From the NCBI GenBank assembly GCA_036939975.1, contig JALLPB010001145.1, positions 1 to 11,009 of the forward strand: a stretch of DNA of 11,009 bases, written 5' to 3'. The notes beneath the pieces are model-generated. The model saw only the letters and a program-made list of their open reading frames with translations, was not told the origin of the DNA and did not search any database. Of the stretch, positions 1 through 6,919 are shown one piece after another (within the stretch, counting starts at the first letter, position 1; the number at the start of each line of letters is the position of its first letter). Source of the stretch: Cyclostephanos tholiformis (Eukaryota; Bacillariophyta; Thalassiosirophyceae; Thalassiosirales; Thalassiosiraceae). The translations under genes and the position numbers were made by a program.

Positions 1-1520
1 AAAATAATTGTTATAAATGAATGGTTAAGGTTAAACAATTTTACGTTTCTGATGTGAGGATCCACATTACATTGCTTTCAAGCACTACGAGGAGGTGCCG
101 GTGGAGATTCCAATGGATTGCACCTCCGAGGACCTTGAGATGCTTTCTCTGAGAATGAGTGTGGGAGCGCGGGTTGGAGCAGCTTTGACACCGTCATGCT
201 GAGGAACTGCCTACTCCGGTATGACAGAGCCTCAGGCAAGCTGAGGCAGGAGTTGGCCACCTGGGTGGAATGGCTTAGCATGAGTCCCTCCCCTGGGCAG
301 CCTACCGTGCCCTCATGAGCGGACAACTTGTTGCATTGGACAAGCAGCCAGAGGTTTGGCCCATAGCCATCGGTGAGATCTGGCAATGGTGCATTGCCAA
401 GGGCAATCTTGTGGGTTGTGGGGTAGAGGCCAAAGGAACTTGTGGGAGTGTTCAGCTGTGTGTGGGGTTGGAAGCTGGCATTGAGGGAGCATTGCATGCA
501 GTGTGCCTCTATGCGGAGACAAGCTAGTCAATGCACTTTCATGCCAGAGAGATCAACAATGAGCCATGAGAGGAAGAGGGAGAGGAAAGAGAGAATCCAC
601 CCTGGATTGCAGAGGTCAAAGGGGATCCATGGGGTGAATCGGACTACGGACCAGAGGGGTTGACTCTTGTTGATGCCAGAAATGGCTTCAATGACTAGCT
701 ATCTTGTTATGTGATGCTGTGGACAGTGAGGCACCGTTGGCCAAAAGGCACATGGTTTGCCTTCAACTGCTTCAGGCATTATGCATGATGCATCGTTTGG
801 AACCCTGGGGGGGAACTGAGCATTCTGCTGAGCCAAGAGGGGGTAACCCAAGGGTGCTCCCAATCAGGAATCCTGTACAGAATAGGTCTATGGCCACTGG
901 TGGAGTACCTCCGCCATGACGACGACCCTCAGTAACCATCAAACTCCACAGTGCTGCAACCATGGTATGCTGATGACATGACAATGATGGGCATGAGCAC
1001 AAGGATAACAAGGGTCTTTCGGCTGCTGATGGAGAAGGGCTCAAGCGTGGGCTACTTTCCTGAGCCAACAAAATCGTACCACATTTGCCCCAAGGAAGAG
1101 GAAGCTGAGGCCAAGGCAGCCTTTGAGGAGGTGGGACTTCATGTGAATTTCTGCCATGGAAAATGCTACGTCGGAGGCTTTGTCAGATCGGAGGCAATGT
1201 TGGAGCATTGGTTGGACCCAATGGTCAAGAAGTGCACAGCGGGGGTGGAGACCCTTGCCCGGATAGCAACGAGGGTCCCTCAGGCGGCATATGTGGGCTT
1301 GACCTCGAGCCTCCAAGCCGAGTGGCAGTACATCTGCCGTGTCATCCCAGGAGCAGAACACTACCTTGGCCCCATCCAGATGGCCATCTGTGAGAAGTTC
1401 ATCCCTGCTCTCTTGCAGGTAAGTGATCCAGTCGATGATACTTTTTGCCAGCTGTTATCACATGGGGTAAAACTTGGTGAACTCGCCTTGCAAAACCCCA
1501 TGACTTCTGCACCGCACCTA

Positions 1521-1798
1521 CATGGAGCTCTATCGATGCATGAGACATTCTCATCAATGCCCTCCATGATGGTGGAGAGCTCAATGCCGGAGCCCACGGA
1601 ATTTGTATGTGGACAGCAGGGAATCAAGCTTGCAAGGCTAGGCAGGACAAGGAGGAGACCTACCTTGATGGACTGAAGGTGAATGGTGGGAGGAAGATGG
1701 CCAAGCGACTATCGGTCATTCCCAATTGCTTTGATGGCACGGAGTTGTTGAGGGAGGAATTCCAAGACAACCTCGCCATTCACTATGGCCTACGCCTC
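1521..1798 (+). repeat. Tandem duplication, copy 1 (inside RT remnant)
   Basis: This is the first copy of a diverged direct repeat in the post-RT region. Both copies share a block beginning near GAGCTCT, the string CCCTCCATGATGG, and a reading that contains GGRKMAKRL, IPNCFDG and EEFQDNLAI. Copy 1 reads the shared block in frame 2 (1607-1804) and lacks about 30 bp between KRL and the IPN block that copy 2 keeps. The frame-3 reading that carries the RT ends at a stop at 1674 within it. Confidence 0.75.
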
Positions 1799-2095
1799 CA
1801 TTGAAGCTCTGTTGATGCATGTGCGATGTTCTAATCAAGGCCCTCCATGATGGAGGAGGGCTTAATGCTGTGTGTGGGAAGTGATTAATCAAGCTCGCGC
1901 AAGGCTGAAAGTGGAAGAGACCTACCTCGACAGACTGAAGCTCAGTGGTGGGAGGAAGATGGCAAAACGTTTGGACCGGAAGGGCGAGACAGGGGCATGG
2001 CTATTGGCCATCCCCAATTGCTTTGATGGTATGGAGTTGTCAGGAGAGGAGTTCCAGGACAACCTCGCCATTTGCTATGGCTTGTGCCCCAGGGG
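1799..2095 (+). repeat. Tandem duplication, copy 2 (inside RT remnant)
   Basis: This is the second copy, directly abutting the first, read in frame 3 (1872-2165). It keeps the fuller protein reading: GGRKMAKRLDRKGETGAWL, then IPNCFDG, EEFQDNLAI and YGLCPRGLPE, which is the order I expect in this RT family downstream of the polymerase. Copy 2 therefore looks closer to the ancestral unit and copy 1 is the deleted form. After about 2100 the similarity to the family fades. Confidence 0.72.
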
Positions 2096-2165
2096 CCTTC
2101 CGGAATGGACCGCTGTCAGCTGTCGCTGGGTGAAACTCCAGCCTGGCAAGACATTCATGTGCTGA

Positions 2166-2352
2166 CCATGGCTGCTGACCTCATTGCATGATTAATAGCG
2201 ACAATAGAAGAAAGACACATGATATTAATCATGATTAAAGACTAAATATTACCTCACAAGCATGCCACCATCAATATGTTGGCGAAAGACAAACCCCAAT
2301 ACTTAACCCTTACTTATCATCTCCTTTCAACTAAAGCACAGGGAATGTCTTT
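2166..2352. other. Intergenic spacer, RT remnant to APS reductase 3' end
   Basis: This short AT-richer stretch holds no recognisable gene. It should contain the 3' untranslated region of the APS reductase on the minus strand. I see no canonical AATAAA on that strand and no inverted repeat of note. Confidence 0.5.
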
Positions 2353-4028
2353 TCACGCAGTGGACTTCTCGAAGGATTTCTGAAATTTGAGAAAATCCTC
2401 GACCGACCTGGCCTCACTGTCGTACTTGACCACGCTCCCATCGCTCTTGATGAAATTCACGGTGGGGAAACTCTTCGTATTCAAATGCTCCATGACGAAC
2501 TCGCGCTCCTCGTCTCCACGAAATTTGTAAACAGGCACGCCGGCGGTCTCAGCATACTTCGCGAATTCGTCTTCCATGCCCTGACAGAATTGGCACCAGG
2601 GAGCGTACACGGCAATGACAGCCTCCTTACCTCCCTTAATGATCTCCAGTGCCTCCTCGTTCGATGCGATGTTCCGAACCTTTCCGTCCACCCAAAGGTC
2701 CCGATCAAATGTCTGCTCGGCACCCGCAACGTGGATGCCGCATTCGGTCTTGGTAGACCCATCCTTATTGGCGAGGCCTACGAATCGCCCCTTGCGTTCC
2801 GACGCGTAGTCGAGCCATGGAGTCTTGTCACCCTCGAACTTATAGTCGACGAAGCGGGTGGAGCCGTCCTCGGGAATCGGGATAGTATCCTTGGCATCGC
2901 TGTTTCGTGTTGGGCGCAGACCACGAGGTGCATGAGAATGAGATTATGGAAAAAATGAAGTGTATTGTATCGCTTCTTTAGCGTGATTACATGGCTCCAA
3001 AAAAAAGATAAACATCTCTCACCCGATGGAAGGATAGCCCTTGGCGTGAAGGGGATGGTGCGGCACCTTGTACTTGGCAATGTAATCGAATGTATCCTCG
3101 AGAGTCCAGTAGGCGATGGGGTTGCATTTGGCCAATCCACCTCTGTTGATATTATATTTTTGTTGTTGGGTTCATTGTATATTATGGAGGAAATGTGTTG
3201 AGTGTCGAAATTCGCTCTCGAGAAAACATATTTTCCCGGTGTCGAAATAATGAACTCACCCGATGGGGGCATTCTCAAATTGATCGATCCATGCCCTCTC
3301 GAATCCCTGCCACCTAGTCCTTCCGTTGATCATGCAATCGGTCTTCAGCGTCTTCAGCCCCCTCTGGAACGGCTCGACCTTGCAAACCTTATCGTATTGC
3401 TCGATGTCCTCCCTCCACAGGTCGGCACCGTACTTCTTGTCATAGGCGGCCTTGTCCCCCACCGGCACGCCCTCGGCGCAGAATACCTCGGCCTTGAAGC
3501 CGTAGTGATCCTCGATCTCGCGCAGGAATTCCATGGTCTCCGGGAATAGGTGGAAGGTGTCCACTACCATGATCTTGACCTTGCCGTCCTTGAGATATCC
3601 CATCCTATCGAGGAGGTGCGTTATGACGACGTCGCCCGCGATGAGAGCGTTGGGAAAGACGGCGTTGCCGTAATTCTCGGCCGCGATTTTGAGCGCGAAC
3701 ATGGCCTAAAGATTCAACAATCGAATTGCATTAGGTGCTGTGTTTCATACATCATTCGTAAAAAAAGGGGGGGGGGTGCGCGAAAGTATCGATTAAATAC
3801 CTGCTCCTCGAGGTGTTTTAGACGCATCTCGCGCGATTCGGAGATGTAGGCCTCCTGGTCGAAGATCTTGACGTCGTCGGCCATGGATAGGGCGGACGAT
3901 CCATCGGACGGTCGTTGGACGATGGCATTGCGGCCGGAGGGACCGGCGAGGTGAGAGGAGGGGGCAAATGCCGAGATTGACGGGGCCCCGAGGAGGAGGG
4001 CGACAGCCGACGAGGCGTAGGCTCGCAT
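2353..4028 (-). CDS. APR: Plastid APS reductase, APR-B type (no Fe-S ligands), with thioredoxin-like domain
   Basis: It reduces adenylylsulfate to sulfite in plastid sulfate assimilation. Exons (minus strand): 4028-3801, 3705-3260, 3142-3023, 2899-2353; the introns (95, 117, 123 bp) are all GT-AG and the join gives 446 residues. The ATG at 4028 is chosen because it opens a signal peptide with SAFAP at residues 19-23, the diatom plastid motif; an in-frame ATG at 4136 would bury it. Residues about 78-334 form the reductase domain, with VDTFHLFPET at 125-134, KVEPFQRGLK and the catalytic cysteine in TECGIH (C318). Residues about 340-446 form a thioredoxin-like domain with WCQFC at 366-370, which would recycle the enzyme with glutathione or thioredoxin. 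Plant-type enzymes hold a [4Fe-4S] cluster with a Cys-Cys pair and a CxxC. Here these positions read VCK (183-185) and SIGDAK (263-268), so the ligands are absent, as in the APR-B enzymes first described in the moss Physcomitrella. Confidence 0.93.
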
Positions 4029-4216
4029 GATTGCACGGAGCGGGGAAGGGTAATGATTGCTTATGCGAAGGGTCGTGCAGGTCGTAGTACCTAGTAGGGA
4101 ACACGAGGCGTCAACGAAGGGAGATGGTGTGGCCAAAAATCAAAACGGATGGGTTACCTGCGGTGAGGGACAGACGACAAGCCTGTGCTCTCTTCAATCG
4201 TCGTAGAAAAGGAACC
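4029..4216. promoter_or_regulatory. Shared divergent promoter region
   Basis: These 188 bp separate the start codons of the APS reductase (minus) and the M1 peptidase (plus), so both promoters and both 5' untranslated regions must fit here, possibly overlapping. I see no clear TATA box. The spacing shrinks to about 95 bp if the upstream ATG at 4124 is the peptidase start. The promoter role is inferred from gene orientation only. Confidence 0.6.
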
Positions 4217-4768
4217 ATGACCGCTGCTGCCGTCTCCCCTCCTCCCTCCCGCGACCCATCCTCCCTTTCGAATCCCGATGAGGCACGCGTGACGCACCTC
4301 TCGTGGGATGCAGTAGTAGACTTCGGCAAGCGTCGATTTTTAGCCAACGCCAGGTACGACGTCAACATTGGGTCCTTCCCCGTCCTGCGCCTCGATTCCT
4401 CGGGATTGGACGTGCAGAGGGTGACGGTGGACGGTAAGCCGGCCACCTTCTCCATGAGCGTGCCTGACCCGAAAAGGCCACACCTGGGAAGCGGTCTTGA
4501 AATCGATCTGGGAGGCGGAGGCGGAGGCGGAGGCGCCAGCGTCGTCAACTCGGACAACGATTCGGATGGGCGGGTCGTATCTGTTTCAATACAGTACGCG
4601 ACGTCGCCCGACGCGTCGGCATCGCAGTGGCTCCCCCCCTCCCAGACCGCCGGGAAAAAACACCCCTATGTATTCAGTGCGTGCTTCGTGAGTATGATTT
4701 TTCCCGCGCCCCGGCGCCCGGTGAAGGCGCTACGTTCCCCTAACTCGTACATTCCCCCCCAACCCCCC

Positions 4769-4803
<35 letters not shown>

Positions 4804-6540
4804 CCGCCTCCCACCCCTTAAGCGCAATGCCAGGCCATACACGCGCGCAGCATACTGCCGTGTCAGGACTGTCCCGCGGTCAAGTTTACGTACGATGCCC
4901 GCGTCACCGTCCCGCGTTGGGCCACGGCCGTCATGTCGGCCATATCCAAGGTTGATGTCGCGAGCGACGTCGACGTCCGTGATACCGACGACGACAGTCG
5001 CGACGACAGGCTATTCGAATTCGCCCAGACGGTCCCCATACCGTCGTACCTATTCGCGCTCGCGGTGGGAGAGCTGAGTTCGATCGATGTCTCGCCCAGG
5101 TGTCGCGTCTGGTCGGAACCCTCCATGGTCGATGCCGTGGCGTACGAATTCTCCCAGGTTGAGGATTTCCTCGTGGCGGCCGAGGAGGTTACGTCCCTTC
5201 CGTACCAGTGGGGCAGATACGACCTCCTTTGCTTGCCACCGAGCTTCCCGTACGGCGGGATGGAGAATCCGTGCCTAACGTTCGTCACCCCCACGTTGCT
5301 CGCGGGGGATAAGAGCTTGGCGGACGTGGTGGCGCACGAGGCTGCTCACAGCTGGTCGGGTGGGTGTTTTTTTTCGTGGACGATTCTGCGGATGAAAATA
5401 TTCTTTTTCTCGTGATAGTCATCGCCGACACCATTCGCTTACTTTCTTTCGCTCTTAGGGAATCTCGTGACGAATCAAACCTGGGAACACTTTTGGTTGA
5501 ACGAAGGATGGACCGTCTTCTTGGAACGGAAGATCATGAGCAAGGTAAACGGCGATGGCAAGTATTTCGACTTCGCCGCCATCGCCGGATGGGCCGACCT
5601 CGCCGATAGCGTCGCTTTGTTGCCGGAGGAGTACACCAAATTAGTACCCGACCTCGGCGATGGCGACCCGGACGACGCCTTCTCGTCGGTCCCATACGAG
5701 AAGGGGTTCAACCTCCTATACGCCCTGGAAAGGCTGGTTGGTGAAGAGAAATTCGCGGGATTCGTCCGCGCCTACTTCGATCGGTTCAAGTACTCGACTG
5801 TCACGACTCGGGGATTTGTCGATTACCTGGAACTTCACTTCGCAGACGACAACGTCGCAAACGCCGCCATTAAGGAATTCGATTGGGAGACTTGGCTGTT
5901 CAAGCCGGGTATGCCGGAAATTCCTAATTTCGATCGCACGTTGTCGGCAGAATGCGAACGCCTCGCCGATGCTTGGATATCCGTCGACGATGGAGCGACT
6001 GCAGGGGGGAGTCTCCCCGAGCTGGACATTGTGGATTGGCCCTCTAAGCGAAAGACGTGCCTCCTCGATTCTCTTATCAAGAAGTGCCAGGAACGCAAGC
6101 GGCCGTTGTCATTGAAGACCGTCACTGGTATCAAGGAGGCGTACTCGTTCCACCTGAGTCAAAATTCCGAGATACTCTTCCGCTTTTGCATCCTCGCCGT
6201 CGAATCCGGCGATTTCTCCGTCCTACCCGTGGTGGTCAGATTCATCACATCTCAGGGACGGATGAAATTCGTTCGTCCATTATACAGGGCTCTGTTTCAA
6301 TCAGCGATGGGGAAAGAATTGGCTGTTTCGACCTTTATCGAGAATAGGGATTTCTATCATCCCATTGCTGCTAAGATGATCGCCACTGACCTCGACGAGG
6401 GGGTGAAGAAGGAGAAAGGATACGGTAGCTGCGGTGGTGCTAAGTTGAAAGATCTCATAACGAAACCTTTAATTGTCGGGGGTATTCTTGCGCTGACCGC
6501 GTCTATCAGTATTGCACTGCTTCGTGGCAAAAGACGCTGA
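4217..6540 (+). CDS. M1 zinc aminopeptidase, leukotriene A4 hydrolase-like, with C-terminal membrane anchor
   Basis: Members trim N-terminal residues from peptides; the animal enzyme also hydrolyses leukotriene A4. Exons: 4217-4687, 4834-5359, 5459-6540; the introns (146 and 99 bp) are GT-AG and the join gives 692 residues. Domains in order: an N-terminal beta domain opening with [10 protein letters not shown]; the catalytic domain with GGMEN (298-302) and the zinc site HEAAH (325-329) with E348 in WLNEG, the exact HExxH-18-E spacing; and a C-terminal helical domain with GRMKF, whose R600 and K602 match the substrate-carboxylate-binding Arg and Lys of the human enzyme. The general-acid tyrosine is Y412 in VPYEKG. 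Oddities: about 40 extra C-terminal residues with a hydrophobic helix (about 670-687) followed by RGKRR; Phe407 where the human enzyme has Tyr378; a Gly8 stretch in exon 1. An in-frame ATG at 4124 would add 31 residues; I prefer 4217 for its better context (GGAACCATGA). Leukotriene substrates are unlikely in an alga. Confidence 0.93.
4770..4802 (+). repeat. Poly-C tract (33 C) in the first intron of the M1 peptidase gene
   Basis: An uninterrupted run of 33 cytosines follows shorter C runs at about 4753-4768. It lies in the intron at 4688-4833, some 30 bp before the AG acceptor at 4832-4833, so it may serve as an extreme polypyrimidine tract. The exact length is uncertain, as such runs are prone to sequencing and replication slippage. 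Confidence 0.9.
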
Positions 6541-6919
6541 TATTATTTTTTATTACTGTGCGGTCGTCTGTTTTGACTTGGTCTGAGAGATTGCTGTAGT
6601 ACCTAGTTGTTTGGCCGGATATTAATTAATAAAATATTATTCTTGCTTGTGTAGAAGGGAACCAAATGAATACAATAGCACAAAGCTCGTCTAAGCATGT
6701 AAGAGGCCTAATTTCAGACTCATCTTGGAGACGGGGCATCATCATCCATGATGCGTGTGTAGAGGACAAGACTCTGAGCTTGGGCGACGGGAGAAAGGCA
6801 CGTTTCATTTGTTTATTTGTGGTCATTCTCGAGTTTATGGATATTTTCGATTTTTGTGAGGTGCCACGAAACTGACACCTGATCCTGAGAAATGGAGGGT
6901 CCGGCGCGTTCACATCCGA
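6541..6919. other. Intergenic spacer with probable polyadenylation signal
   Basis: AATAAA lies at 6628-6633, 88 bp after the peptidase stop, and may be its polyadenylation signal. The rest must include the promoter of the CinA/nucleotidylyltransferase gene. Short open frames occur on both strands (for example 6666-6875 plus) but show no domain, no codon bias like the neighbours and no splice logic, so I do not call a gene. A small imperfect palindrome (GCATCAT...ATGATGC) sits near 6737-6755. Confidence 0.5.

Larger units (their letters stand above)
62..2100 (+). pseudogene. Degenerate retrotransposon reverse transcriptase
   Basis: This is a decayed reverse transcriptase that would have copied the RNA of a retroelement. 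The similarity starts in frame 2 at 62 (HYEEVP at 83-100), moves to frame 1 at about 165-285, then stays in frame 3 from about 288 to 1600. Frame 3 carries the recognisable blocks: VALDKQPE near 330, LVDARNGFN at 666-692 (motif A aspartate), EGVTQG at 837-854 (motif B) and WYADD at 963-977 (motif C, catalytic aspartates). A family-typical segment with GYFPEPTKS follows. In-frame stops lie at 525, 567, 696, 786 and 933, and further frameshifts lie near 1600 and 1800, so no functional enzyme can be made. No terminal repeats or target-site duplication are visible, so I cannot say whether it was LTR or non-LTR. The family assignment is from memory of similar diatom sequences. Confidence 0.85.

Noticed and set aside
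78..1627. Several minus-strand open frames opposite the RT remnant (78-497, 772-1071, 1041-1361, 1361-1627)
   Set aside because: They are antisense to a recognisable RT reading, overlap each other and show no domain.
2485..3549. Plus-strand open frames opposite the APS reductase
   Set aside because: Shadows of the minus-strand exons, which carry clear family motifs and consistent splice sites.
4111..5294. Minus-strand open frames under the M1 peptidase exons
   Set aside because: The plus strand has an unbroken match to the M1 family there; the minus frames are low-complexity shadows.
4084..6607. The 12-mer GTAGTACCTAGT occurs at 4084-4095 and 6596-6607, flanking the peptidase gene
   Set aside because: A 12-base repeat is expected a few times by chance in 11 kb, and no longer similarity extends from it.
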